Source: Bogoriella caseilytica (GTDB lineage: Bacteria > Actinomycetota > Actinomycetes > Actinomycetales > Actinomycetaceae). From it: 64,000 nucleotides of DNA. Within the stretch, counting starts at the first letter, position 1. Each line of letters begins with the position of its first letter. A program made the translations under genes and the position numbers. The stretch covers positions 1,736,001 to 1,800,000 of the forward strand of contig NZ_RKHK01000001.1 in assembly GCF_003752405.1 (NCBI RefSeq), in the 5' to 3' direction. A model generated the notes under the pieces. The model saw only the letters and a list, made by a program, of their open reading frames with translations, was not told the DNA's origin and made no database searches. Below are positions 1 to 7,620 of the stretch, one piece after another.

Positions 1-1
1 G

Positions 2-763
2 GTCCTGGCTCACATGGCGGCGGCGGATGAGCACGGCCTTTCCGAGGCCGAGCGCGCCCGCCGTGAGGACCGGGAAGGGCGCGCCTTCCGTGCGGCCAGC
101 GCGGTGGTGGCCACCAGCAAGACCGCCGCCCGAGACCTCGAGCGGCGCCACCGGCTCACTCAGGTGCACGTCGCGCTGCCCGGGATGCGGGCGCAACCAC
201 CGGCGGCCGGCTCCGATCCACCGCGCATCCTCGCCGTCGGGGCGGTGACGCCCACCAAGGATCACCGCACTCTCCTGCGCGCCCTCTCCCACCTGTCCGA
301 ACTGCATTGGAGTGCCCGCATCGTGGGCTCGGACGACCTCGATCCGGCCCTAACGGGCGAGCTCGCCGCCATGATCCGTCACGAGGGCTGGTCGGACCGG
401 GTCCGGCTCACCGGGGCGTTGACCGGCGAGCCGCTGGAAGTGCAGTGGTGCGCCGCCGACCTGCTGGTGCTGCCCTCGCGCCACGAGACCTACGGACTGG
501 TGGTCCTCGAGGCGCTGGCCCACGGGATCCCGGCCGTGGTCACCGACACCGGTGCCGCAGAAGCCTTGGCCGTGGGGGGGCCGGGGCGCCCACTTCCCGG
601 CGTTGTGGTCCCCGTGGGGGACGCCTCGGCTCTTGCTGATCGACTCCGCGCGTGGGCGAGCGCCGACGGGCTTCGCACTGCCTGGCGCAGGCGTGCCGGT
701 GCAGTGCGGGAAATGCTGCCTTCCTGGGAGCAGACAGCGCGGAGCGTCCGCCGCATCATCTGA
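2..763 (+). CDS. GT4-family glycosyltransferase, 5' truncated by window edge
   Basis: This is the C-terminal part of a retaining glycosyltransferase of the GT-B fold, family 4, which moves a sugar from a nucleotide donor to an unknown acceptor. The reading frame is open to the first bases of the window. The ATG at 14 is probably internal, because family members carry about 150 more N-terminal residues. Counting from that ATG, the family signature E-x7-E is present as E158 to E166, preceded by a donor-site stretch LVLPSRHE. A linker strand (RILAVGAVTPTKDH, residues 71-84) marks the start of the C-terminal Rossmann domain. It converges on the cyclohydrolase-reductase gene with a 16-base gap. 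The substrate cannot be deduced. Confidence 0.85.
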   Translation, partial: VLAHMAAADEHGLSEAERARREDREGRAFRAASAVVATSKTAARDLERRHRLTQVHVALPGMRAQPPAAGSDPPRILAVGAVTPTKDHRTLLRALSHLSELHWSARIVGSDDLDPALTGELAAMIRHEGWSDRVRLTGALTGEPLEVQWCAADLLVLPSRHETYGLVVLEALAHGIPAVVTDTGAAEALAVGGPGRPLPGVVVPVGDASALADRLRAWASADGLRTAWRRRAGAVREMLPSWEQTARSVRRII

Positions 764-779
764 CCATGCGCCGCCCGGG

Positions 780-2171
780 CTAGGAGTCCGCGAGCACGAA
801 CTCAGTGCAGACGTCCTCGCCGAGGTTCCAGCGCCGGTTCGGGGCGCGGACGGCCTCAGCCAAGCGCGGGGAGCCGTTGAAGCGCAGACCGGGCACGCCG
901 TCGCCGATGAGAACTGGCGCCACCGTGATGAACAGCCGATCCAACGCCCCAGCGGCCAGGAAGGCGGACACCAGCCTTCCGCCCCCCTCCACGAGCACGC
1001 GCTCCAGGCCCCGCTCGTGCAGCAAGGCCAGCACGTCCGCCGGGGCGAACCCGCGCTCGGACACCGGAGCCCGCACCACGCTCACGTGGGGGAGCGGATT
1101 GGCCACCTCCGTGGGATCCGGGGCTTCGTCTCCGATGATCCAGAGGGTGGGGGCCTCGCTCTCGGTCAGTACATGAGCGGTGCGAGGCAGGCGTGCCCGG
1201 GGGTCGAGCACCACCCGAACCGGGTGGGCGCCAGCAGTCAGGCGCACGGTGAGGCGGGCATCGTCGGCGATCACGGTGGAGGCCCCGACCACCACCGCGT
1301 CCACCTGGGCGCGCAGGCGGTGGAGGTGGGTGTGGTCCACCTCGCCGGTCAGCCGTGCGCCGTCGCCGGTTCTGGAAGCGATGAACCCGTCGATGGACTG
1401 CCCCATCTGCGCGATCGTCAGCGCCCCGGTGGCCTGCGCGAGGGGACCATAGCGTTCGACAAGCTCCCGCTCGGCATCGGAGGTCAGCGCCGACATCGGC
1501 GGCACCTGCCCGGCCAACAGCATGGACCAGGCATCCGGGAGCGCAGAGATGGCATCGTGACGCATCCTGCGGCGCTTGGTGTCCAGGTAGAAGGCGTTCT
1601 CGGGGCGATCCTCCACGGCAGGCCGGCGCCGCGCCGCGACCTCGATGCCATAGTCGTTCAACCGCTCACCCTTCTCGGGGTTGGCGGTGAGCAGCGTGAT
1701 CCGGGTGGCGCCCAGGTCGTGCAGGATTCCCGCCACCTCGGAGTAGTCCCGGGCATCGGCGGGGTACCCCAGACGCAGGTTCGCGTCCACGGTGTCCACG
1801 CCGGTGTCCTGCAATGCATAGGCATGCAGCTTGGCGAGCAGGCCGATCCCGCGGCCTTCGTGCCCCCGGGCATAGATGAGCGCTCCGCGCCCCTCGGCGG
1901 CGATCGCGGCCAGGGCGGCCTGGAGCTGCTCACCGCAGTCGCAGCGGTAGGAGCCGAGCGCATCACCGGTGAGGCACTCCGAGTGCACCCGCACCAGTGG
2001 CGGCGGGCCGGACGAGCTTTCCACGTCACCCATCACCAGGGCCACATGGCCGAGGCCACCGGCGCCCTCGTAGCCCATCATCCGGAAGGTGCCGTGCCGG
2101 GTGGGCAGGCGTGTCTCGACGGACCGCTGCAGGGTGGAGTGTGCGGTTCTCGTGTGGTCCAGGTCAGTCAC
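780..2171 (-). CDS. GTP cyclohydrolase II / RibD-type pyrimidine reductase fusion
   Basis: The protein has 463 residues in two domains. Residues 15-210 are a GTP cyclohydrolase II. Its zinc ligands are C66, C77 and C79 (C-x10-C-x-C), and it has the loop RGHEGRGIGL (102-111) and the DANLRLGYPADARDY segment. Cyclohydrolase II opens GTP to a diaminopyrimidinone ribotide with loss of formate. Residues 250-460 resemble the RibD C-terminal / dihydrofolate-reductase-like reductase: DGFIAS, VVVGASTV, VLVEGGGRLV. The RibD deaminase domain is absent and there is no 3,4-DHBP synthase domain, so this is not the usual RibAB or RibDG. It starts with GTG and is divergent from the polyketide operon. A role in a side branch of riboflavin or pterin chemistry is inference; it may also supply ordinary riboflavin synthesis. 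Confidence 0.88.
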   Translation of the reverse strand: MTDLDHTRTAHSTLQRSVETRLPTRHGTFRMMGYEGAGGLGHVALVMGDVESSSGPPPLVRVHSECLTGDALGSYRCDCGEQLQAALAAIAAEGRGALIYARGHEGRGIGLLAKLHAYALQDTGVDTVDANLRLGYPADARDYSEVAGILHDLGATRITLLTANPEKGERLNDYGIEVAARRRPAVEDRPENAFYLDTKRRRMRHDAISALPDAWSMLLAGQVPPMSALTSDAERELVERYGPLAQATGALTIAQMGQSIDGFIASRTGDGARLTGEVDHTHLHRLRAQVDAVVVGASTVIADDARLTVRLTAGAHPVRVVLDPRARLPRTAHVLTESEAPTLWIIGDEAPDPTEVANPLPHVSVVRAPVSERGFAPADVLALLHERGLERVLVEGGGRLVSAFLAAGALDRLFITVAPVLIGDGVPGLRFNGSPRLAEAVRAPNRRWNLGEDVCTEFVLADS

Positions 2172-2274
2172 GTCTGAACTTTCGCATATGCGCTGATCGC
2201 GCGCATGGCAAGACTGGCCGCAGCAGCAGCGGCGGTGCTGGGCGCCTGGAGGAGCAGCGACGCCCGCACACCCC

Positions 2275-2280
2275 TAGGCT
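2275..2280 (+). promoter_or_regulatory. -10 hexamer TAGGCT, leaderless start of type III PKS
   Basis: TAGGCT lies six bases before the ATG at 2287. Transcription starting about 7 bases downstream would begin on the start codon. No Shine-Dalgarno is visible in the gap. Confidence 0.55.
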
Positions 2281-2286
2281 CATCGA

Positions 2287-3351
2287 ATGACCTACGTCGT
2301 CGGTGTCGAGACTGCGCTGCCCGCGCATCGATACGAGCAGTCCGAGGTGACCGAGGCGCTCGCCGGCATCATCGGCCTCGACGACCGCGGGCAGGCGCTG
2401 CTCCGCCGCATTCACACCGGGGCGGGCGTGGACCGCCGGCATCTGGCTCTACCGATGGAACGCTATGCGGGCCTGAGCGACTTCGGCGATGCCAACGACG
2501 CCTTCCTCGAGGCTGCGCTCGACCTGGGAACTGCCGCCGTGACCGCAGCCCTGGACCGTGCCGGTCTGACTCCCCGTGAAGTCGACGTCATCGTCTCCAC
2601 CACCGTGACCGGTATCGCCGTGCCCTCCCTGGAGTCCCGCATCGCCGCCCGGCTGGACATGAAGGAATCCGTGGTGCGGATGCCCATGATGGGGCTCGGG
2701 TGCATGGCCGGGGCCGCAGGCCTGGCCCGCACCCGGGAGCTGCTCTGTGCGCGGCCGGGCGGTGTAGCGGTCTTCGTGGCCATCGAGCTCTGCTCCCTGA
2801 CCGTGCAGCACAATGACTCCTCCACAGCGAATCTCGTGGCCTCCGCTCTGTTCGGTGATGGCGCCGGAGCCGCCGTGCTGGTGGGCCCCGAGCATCCCGC
2901 GGCCCAGCCCGGCGCCGGTCCCCAGATCGTGGCGGCGCGGAGCCGGACCTACCCGGGGACCGAGGCGACCATGGGCTGGCATGTGCGCACCACCGGCTTG
3001 CGCATCGTGCTCGGCGTCGAGGTGCCGGAGCTGGTGCGTGAGCACGTGGGCGCCGATGTGACGGACTTCCTCGCCGAGCACGGTCTGACGATCGCCGATG
3101 TCGGCTGGTGGGTGTGCCATCCGGGCGGACCGAAGGTGATCGAGGCGCTCACCGCCGCGCTCGGACTGGAACATCAGGATCTGGCGTTGAGTAGATCGTC
3201 GCTCCGGGAAGTGGGGAACCTGTCCTCGGCCTCGGTGCTGCACATCCTGCGCGAGACGCTGAGCGAACAGCCACCGGCACCGGGGTCGCCCGGCGTCATG
3301 TTGGCCATGGGCCCGGGCTTCAGCCTGGAGATGGTGTTGTTGCGCGCATGA
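2287..3351 (+). CDS. Type III polyketide synthase (SrsA / alkylresorcinol synthase-like)
   Basis: A 354-residue thiolase-fold enzyme that condenses an acyl-CoA starter with malonyl-CoA units. The Cys-His-Asn triad is visible: C139 in MMGLGCMAG, H278 in WWVCHPGG and N311 in GNLSSAS. The DGAGAAVLVG glycine loop (191-200) is also present. It is the first gene of a three-gene unit; its stop overlaps the next start in ATGA. The order PKS, ICMT-like methyltransferase, FAD enzyme is that of srsABC of Streptomyces griseus, which makes methylated phenolic lipids. By that analogy the product is an alkylresorcinol or alkylpyrone. Chain length and starter cannot be read from the sequence. Confidence 0.92.
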   Translation: MTYVVGVETALPAHRYEQSEVTEALAGIIGLDDRGQALLRRIHTGAGVDRRHLALPMERYAGLSDFGDANDAFLEAALDLGTAAVTAALDRAGLTPREVDVIVSTTVTGIAVPSLESRIAARLDMKESVVRMPMMGLGCMAGAAGLARTRELLCARPGGVAVFVAIELCSLTVQHNDSSTANLVASALFGDGAGAAVLVGPEHPAAQPGAGPQIVAARSRTYPGTEATMGWHVRTTGLRIVLGVEVPELVREHVGADVTDFLAEHGLTIADVGWWVCHPGGPKVIEALTAALGLEHQDLALSRSSLREVGNLSSASVLHILRETLSEQPPAPGSPGVMLAMGPGFSLEMVLLRA

Positions 3352-3905
3352 TCTCCGAGCTGCTCTTTACCGCCATCGTGCTCGCCGTCGGCGTCGAGCG
3401 CCTCCTTGAGCTGCGGGTGGCTCGTCGCCATGCGCAGTGGAGCTTTGCTCGAGGTGGCGTGGAATCCGGGGCCGGGCACTACCCCGTCATGGTGGTGCTG
3501 CACACCGGGCTGCTCATCGGTGCCCTGATCGAGGTATGGGTACGCCGTCCCGAGGCGCCGCTGCTGCTCGCCCTCCCCATGCTGCTGCTGGCGATCGGTG
3601 CCCAGGTGCTGCGCTGGTGGTGCATCCGCACTCTGGGTCCGCAGTGGAACACGCGGGTGATCATCGTGCCCGGCCTGCCCCTGGTGCAGGGCGGGCCTTA
3701 CCGCTGGATGAGCCACCCCAACTACGTGGCCGTCGTCATCGAGGGCGCCGCCTTACCGCTCATCCACGGTGCCTGGATCACTGCGCTGGTCTTCACCCTC
3801 GCCAACATTCCGCTGATGGTGGTACGCATCCGCACAGAGAACCGGGCGCTACGCTCGCTGCCTGGCCCTCCGCCGGAGCGTCCTACGGGCCGTCCCGGTG
3901 GATGA
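3348..3905 (+). CDS. Isoprenylcysteine carboxyl methyltransferase-family protein (SrsB-like)
   Basis: A 185-residue integral membrane methyltransferase with four or five hydrophobic segments (about 1-18, 45-62, 68-90, 130-160). The ICMT C-terminal signature is present: QWNTRVIIVPG, then GPYRWMSHPNY (about 120-131), which binds S-adenosylmethionine. The arginine-rich tail ends in a proline stretch. In the srs pathway the equivalent enzyme O-methylates the resorcinol hydroxyl; a similar job is inferred here. Start and stop overlap both neighbours, so the three proteins are probably translationally coupled. Confidence 0.85.
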   Translation: MISELLFTAIVLAVGVERLLELRVARRHAQWSFARGGVESGAGHYPVMVVLHTGLLIGALIEVWVRRPEAPLLLALPMLLLAIGAQVLRWWCIRTLGPQWNTRVIIVPGLPLVQGGPYRWMSHPNYVAVVIEGAALPLIHGAWITALVFTLANIPLMVVRIRTENRALRSLPGPPPERPTGRPGG

Positions 3906-4914
3906 CCTCGCCGTCGTCGGTGGTGGACCGGCGGGCCTGGCCTCAGCCCTGTACGCGGCGCGAGCGGGACTGTCCGTGGTGGTTCACGAGGCGCGTGCGA
4001 CCCCCATCGACAAAGCCTGCGGTGAGGGGGTGATGCCCTCCGGGGTGGCCAGCCTGATGGACCTGGACGTCCAGCCCGCCGGACGGGTGCTGCGCGGGGT
4101 CCGCTACCTCGACGCTCAGGGCGCGGGAGTGACGGCCGCGCTGCCCGGCACCGGCATGGGAATCCGTCGCACCGAGTTGCATGCGTGCCTGCGGGAGGCG
4201 GTGGATGCCGCCGGCGTCGACGTGGAGACCCGCCGCGTGGAGGATGTGCACCAGGGCCAGGGCGCGGTCACGATCGACGGCCGGCGCAGCCGCTACCTCA
4301 TCGCCGCCGATGGCCTGCACTCGACGATCCGCCGTCGCTTCGGACTGGATGCGCCGGTCCGCGGACCACGCCGGTATGGACTGCGCCAGCATCTCCACGT
4401 GGCGCCGTGGAGCGAGAACGTGGAGGTCTACTGGTCTGCGCACGCCGAGGCCTATGTGACGCCGGTGGCCGCGGACGAGGTGGGGGTGGCGATCCTGACG
4501 GCGCAGCGCCGTCCCTTCGCGGAGCATCTGGCCGGATTCCCGGCGCTGCGCGAACGGCTGGGCGAGGCGTCGGCGAGTTCGGCCGTGCGCGGTGCGGGTT
4601 CGCTCCGGCAGGCCAGCACGCGCCGTGTGACGGGCCGCGTGCTGCTGGTGGGTGATGCCAGTGGCTACGTCGATGCCCTCACGGGCGAAGGGATCTCGTT
4701 GGCCCTCGCTCAGGCCGAGGCGGCCGTGGCGGCGATCGTGAGCGGACGACCGGAGAGCTATGCCCACTCCTGGAGCCGCGTCGTCCGGCGCCATCGTCTA
4801 CTCACCAGCGCTCTGGTGCGCCTGGCACACAGTCCTGTGCGCCCACGCCTCGTGCCGGCTGCCCGGGCCCTGCCCGGCCTCTTCGGGTTCGTTGTTCGCC
4901 AGGCCTGCCGCTGA
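3898..4914 (+). CDS. FAD-dependent oxidoreductase, geranylgeranyl reductase/hydroxylase-like (SrsC-like)
   Basis: A 338-residue flavoprotein of the p-hydroxybenzoate hydroxylase fold. It has the dinucleotide motif VVGGGPAGLASA (6-17), a mid-protein motif ADGLHSTIRRRFG (about 139-151) and the FAD ribityl motif GDASGYVDALTGEGI (about 251-265). SrsC-type enzymes hydroxylate the resorcinol ring to a hydroquinone that oxidises to a quinone; that activity is inferred from gene order. The GTG start overlaps the methyltransferase stop by eight bases. It ends the operon and converges on the DUF4190 gene. Confidence 0.85.
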   Translation: MDDLAVVGGGPAGLASALYAARAGLSVVVHEARATPIDKACGEGVMPSGVASLMDLDVQPAGRVLRGVRYLDAQGAGVTAALPGTGMGIRRTELHACLREAVDAAGVDVETRRVEDVHQGQGAVTIDGRRSRYLIAADGLHSTIRRRFGLDAPVRGPRRYGLRQHLHVAPWSENVEVYWSAHAEAYVTPVAADEVGVAILTAQRRPFAEHLAGFPALRERLGEASASSAVRGAGSLRQASTRRVTGRVLLVGDASGYVDALTGEGISLALAQAEAAVAAIVSGRPESYAHSWSRVVRRHRLLTSALVRLAHSPVRPRLVPAARALPGLFGFVVRQACR

Positions 4915-4975
4915 GCGCACTGCCTGACCGGTGGTCCAGACATCGAGTGCCGGGCGCTGAGGAAGGCGCCGGTGT

Positions 4976-5368
4976 TCAGACGGCGAGCGCCGCGAGGCCG
5001 CCGAGCAGCCAGAGCGCGGTCAGGACATAGCCGAGGACCAATCCCGCGACGGCGAGACCCTGACCGCCGCGCCGCTCCTGCGGGGACTGCAATGCGCGCA
5101 GCGCCAGGTGCCCGCACACCACGGCAGCGATCCCGAGCCCGGGAATCACCCCGAGTGCCCCGAGCACGACCGCGGCGATGGCGAGGGGGTGGTTGCCGAT
5201 CACAGGAGCGCGGTACCCGGACCCGGCGAAGACCTCGGCCGGATCGAGATGCTCGGTACCCGGGAAGGGCGCTGGCGGCGAGGAGGACGGGCCAGGCCGC
5301 CCGGGAGGTGGGCTGGCCCGGCTCAGAGGCGAATCGCCGGGATGCTGCGGAGGGGTCGGGGTGGTCAT
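4976..5368 (-). CDS. DUF4190-type small membrane protein
   Basis: A 130-residue protein. The first 55 residues are proline- and serine-rich and probably cytoplasmic. Two hydrophobic segments (about 63-85 and 102-128) follow, separated by a short charged loop with HLALRALQ, as in DUF4190 proteins. The function of the family is unknown. Its start overlaps the stop of the upstream LytR_C gene (ATGA), so both belong to one unit. Confidence 0.75.
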   Translation of the reverse strand: MTTPTPPQHPGDSPLSRASPPPGRPGPSSSPPAPFPGTEHLDPAEVFAGSGYRAPVIGNHPLAIAAVVLGALGVIPGLGIAAVVCGHLALRALQSPQERRGGQGLAVAGLVLGYVLTALWLLGGLAALAV

Positions 5369-6060
5369 GAGTCCGAGCCCTCGGTGTCGGCGGGCTGCTC
5401 CGGGGTTTCGCCTTCGTCGGGTTCACCCTCGCCGTCGGCCCCCTCCGGGTCACCCTGCGGGATGTCCACCGGAGTGCATTCGGCAGGTGAACTCAACGGT
5501 TCTTCTGGATCCAACTCCGAGATCTCGGCGTCGGAGAGCATGCTGTCGAAGCCGGTCCCGAGCACCACATCGACGGTGGCGTCCTCACGCCCGGGCTCGA
5601 AGGTCACCTCAGCCGCGGGGAAGAGCCGTTGCAACGTATAGGCCGCTGTGATCCCGCGCGCGCCGGTCATGATCTGCACGGCGCCTTCCATCTGGCCTTG
5701 GGGCCAGTTGGCCTCCGTGTTGACCAGCACTCCCTGGCGGGAGAGGTTCTCACCGGTCGTGGCCGCCAGGCCCGTGCGGTCCGTGGCATTGAAGACGTTG
5801 GTGGTGATCGAACCAAGTTCCTCGGCGGTCGCCCCCGCTGGCACGCATGGCGACACGGCCTCGGGGGTGGCGTCCTCGCGGCTGAAATCCCGGGTGATCG
5901 GCGACGGCAGCAGCCCGGTGAAGACTGCGGCAGCCAGCAGGATCATGAGCAACAAGAGTGCCACTAATCCACCGAAGATCGCCGTCTGCCGCTGTTGGAG
6001 GTGGCGGCGACGTCGTGCGCGTGCCTGGCGCGCTGCGGTGGCGGGATCGGGGACGGTCAC
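5365..6060 (-). CDS. LytR C-terminal domain protein, membrane anchored
   Basis: A 231-residue protein with a basic cytoplasmic N-terminus (RARRRRHLQQRQ), one membrane helix (about 27-50), then an extracytoplasmic LytR_C domain (about 85-170) with ITTNVFNATDRTGLA and GARGITAAYTLQRLF. The C-terminal 60 residues are an acidic, low-complexity tail rich in Glu, Asp, Pro and Gly. LytR_C domains also occur at the end of LytR-CpsA-Psr ligases; here the domain stands alone without the catalytic part. The GTG start has no Shine-Dalgarno. The exact 7+1+7 palindrome at 6064-6078 lies just upstream. Confidence 0.8.
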   Translation of the reverse strand: MTVPDPATAARQARARRRRHLQQRQTAIFGGLVALLLLMILLAAAVFTGLLPSPITRDFSREDATPEAVSPCVPAGATAEELGSITTNVFNATDRTGLAATTGENLSRQGVLVNTEANWPQGQMEGAVQIMTGARGITAAYTLQRLFPAAEVTFEPGREDATVDVVLGTGFDSMLSDAEISELDPEEPLSSPAECTPVDIPQGDPEGADGEGEPDEGETPEQPADTEGSDS

Positions 6061-6063
6061 AGG

Positions 6064-6078
6064 CAGCTACGGTAGCTG
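6064..6078. promoter_or_regulatory. Short perfect palindrome before LytR_C gene
   Basis: CAGCTAC-G-GTAGCTG is a 7-base inverted repeat around one base, starting three bases upstream of the LytR_C start codon. On the minus strand TACCGT within it could be a -10 hexamer 8 bases from the GTG. It may be an operator; no regulator is known. Confidence 0.3.
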
Positions 6079-6107
6079 ACCGGCTTGCCCCGGAGGGCGT
6101 GCGCCGC

Positions 6108-6953
6108 TCAGCCGACGCGAACGAAGGTGGGGCTGTTCGTATACCAGGAGATCGGGCCGGTACCGGAGGGCATGCCCGGGTTCCACGCGCCGATGACCTG
6201 ACCGTTGCCGATGTAGATCGCGGTGTGACCGGGCGAGTAGACGATGTCGCCCGGGCGGGCCTCAGCGGCGGAGACGATGCGTCCGGCGTTGAGCTGTCCC
6301 GTGGTGGAGTGGGGCACCGAGATGCCGTGCTGGGCGAAGACGAAGCTCACGAAGCCGGCGCAGTCGAAGCCGACAGCTGGGTTGCTCTGGCCCCAGGCGT
6401 AGGGGATGCCCGTGTAGTTGTACGCGGTGGCGACCACGGAGCTGCCCACAGCAGAGGGGGCGGCAGCCGGCGCAACGTCAGCGGCGGGTTCGGCGGCCGT
6501 CTCGGCTGCAGGTTCGGCGGTCTCAGCGGCGGGCTCCGCGGCGGGAGCCTCGGCGGCCGGGGCCTCAGCTGCGGGCTCGGTGCTGAGGTTCTCCGACGGG
6601 GCGGGGGCGCCCAGTGCCGGGGTCTCGGCCACCTGCTCGGTGACCGGTGCTGCGGGGGAGAAGTGAGCCTCCGCGCGCGGGCCCGTCTCATAAGCATCGC
6701 CCGGGATGGTCATCCCAGGCGAGGTGGTGAGGACGTCCGCAGCGTCTTCGGAGATCGACACCGCTCCGGTGTTCGGCTGTGCTGGGCGCGTGGAGGTTCC
6801 GGGAGCCGCTGCCGCGGAGGAGGCGGCGATCGTGATGGCCAGGCCCGAGGAAGCCACGGCGAGCAGGCCCCGGCGAGCGCGGGTGGAGGAGAGCGGAGTC
6901 ACCGGACGGACAGGAGCGCGGTAGCGCCCGCTGAGTCGCGTGTTCTCAGACAA
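6108..6953 (-). CDS. Secreted NlpC/P60 peptidoglycan endopeptidase
   Basis: A 281-residue secreted cysteine peptidase. It has a signal sequence (basic 22-28, hydrophobic 29-50, AAAAPG cleavage region) and a long low-complexity linker of Ala, Pro and Glu repeats (about 100-170). The C-terminal NlpC/P60 domain has the nucleophile C198 in FDCAGFVSF and H243 in SPGHTAIYIG. Such enzymes cut stem peptides of peptidoglycan. The linker probably spans or lies within the wall. The chosen start is TTG at 6953; a GTG 18 codons inside is an alternative that would also keep the signal sequence. The 234 bases upstream, up to the tRNA, hold no gene and no riboswitch that I could recognise. Confidence 0.88.
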   Translation of the reverse strand: MSENTRLSGRYRAPVRPVTPLSSTRARRGLLAVASSGLAITIAASSAAAAPGTSTRPAQPNTGAVSISEDAADVLTTSPGMTIPGDAYETGPRAEAHFSPAAPVTEQVAETPALGAPAPSENLSTEPAAEAPAAEAPAAEPAAETAEPAAETAAEPAADVAPAAAPSAVGSSVVATAYNYTGIPYAWGQSNPAVGFDCAGFVSFVFAQHGISVPHSTTGQLNAGRIVSAAEARPGDIVYSPGHTAIYIGNGQVIGAWNPGMPSGTGPISWYTNSPTFVRVG

Positions 6954-7187
6954 TCGGAATACCTAACGTATGTCACTGCCCCGTGGCGCTCCGAGACTGA
7001 CGGAGGCTACCGGGGCTCCACTGGAGGGGGTGGAGCACACGTGACGCTACCTGAGTCGTGCTGGAATGTCACGATTCGGTTACGAATGTGGCTGAGGCCA
7101 CTCTCGCGGCGCTCGTGGCGACTCGCTTCTGTGGAAAACCGGGGGTGCCGGATCGTGCCGGGCGACGTTGCCGGGGCTGATCAAGAC

Positions 7188-7275
7188 TGGCGGAGGATGG
7201 GGGATTCGAACCCCCGAGGGCGTTAACCCAACCCGCTTTCCAAGCGAGCGCCATAGGCCACTAGGCGAATCCTCC
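7188..7275 (-). tRNA. tRNA-Ser (anticodon GGA)
   Basis: An 88-nt class II tRNA on the minus strand with encoded CCA (7188-7190). Acceptor GGAGGAT pairs with ATCCTCC, with discriminator G. The anticodon loop TTGGAAA gives GGA, reading UCC and UCU. A long variable arm and the T-loop GGTTCGAAT are present. Confidence 0.97.
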
Positions 7276-7386
7276 TGGGCGATGCCGCATGAGCACCGAG
7301 TGACGAGGATACCGGAGGACGGTCGGGGGTCTCGACCCCCTGGCGGTGCGGGGGACGTGCCCTTCCTCACCCGTGGGGCGCGCGGG

Positions 7387-7415
7387 TGACGGCGCCGGGG
7401 CGGCTTGCGTAGAGT
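7387..7415 (+). promoter_or_regulatory. Promoter of the SRP RNA gene
   Basis: TGACGG at 7387 (or GTGACG at 7386) as -35, a 17-base spacer and TAGAGT at 7410-7415 as -10. The predicted start falls at about 7421, where the RNA stem begins. Confidence 0.5.
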
Positions 7416-7417
7416 GG

Positions 7418-7513
7418 GGGCAGACCCCCCGTGTGGCGTCACCTCACCCAACTCCCCCAGGGCCGGAAGGCAGCAAGGGTCAGTGAGCTCTGACGGGTGC
7501 GCGGGGGGTCCTT
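7418..7513 (+). ncRNA. ffs: 4.5S / small SRP RNA
   Basis: The conserved SRP domain IV is present: GGCCGGAAGGCAGCAAGGGT (7461-7480) carries the GGAA tetraloop and the asymmetric Ffh-binding loop. The ends pair as GACCCCCC (7423-7430) with GGGGGGTC (7503-7510). It pairs with Ffh to target membrane proteins. The position directly upstream of dnaX is usual for actinobacteria. The ends are approximate. Confidence 0.93.
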
Positions 7514-7608
7514 TCATGGTGATCAGCCCCGTGGGTGGCTCGTTGCCGGATCAGGCGAGGTGGGTGATCCGAGCGGCCCGAGTGGCTCCCCGTGTCACCG
7601 GGCGCCGA

Positions 7609-7614
7609 TACTCT
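7609..7614 (+). promoter_or_regulatory. -10 hexamer TACTCT, leaderless start of dnaX
   Basis: TACTCT ends six bases before GTG 7621. The GGAGG between them looks like a ribosome site, but it would not be transcribed if initiation is at the GTG. Confidence 0.4.
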
Positions 7615-7620
7615 CGGAGG

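Noticed and set aside
6954-7187. A cyclic di-AMP riboswitch before the NlpC/P60 gene
   Set aside because: Such leaders are common before wall hydrolases, but I could not match the conserved paired elements here.
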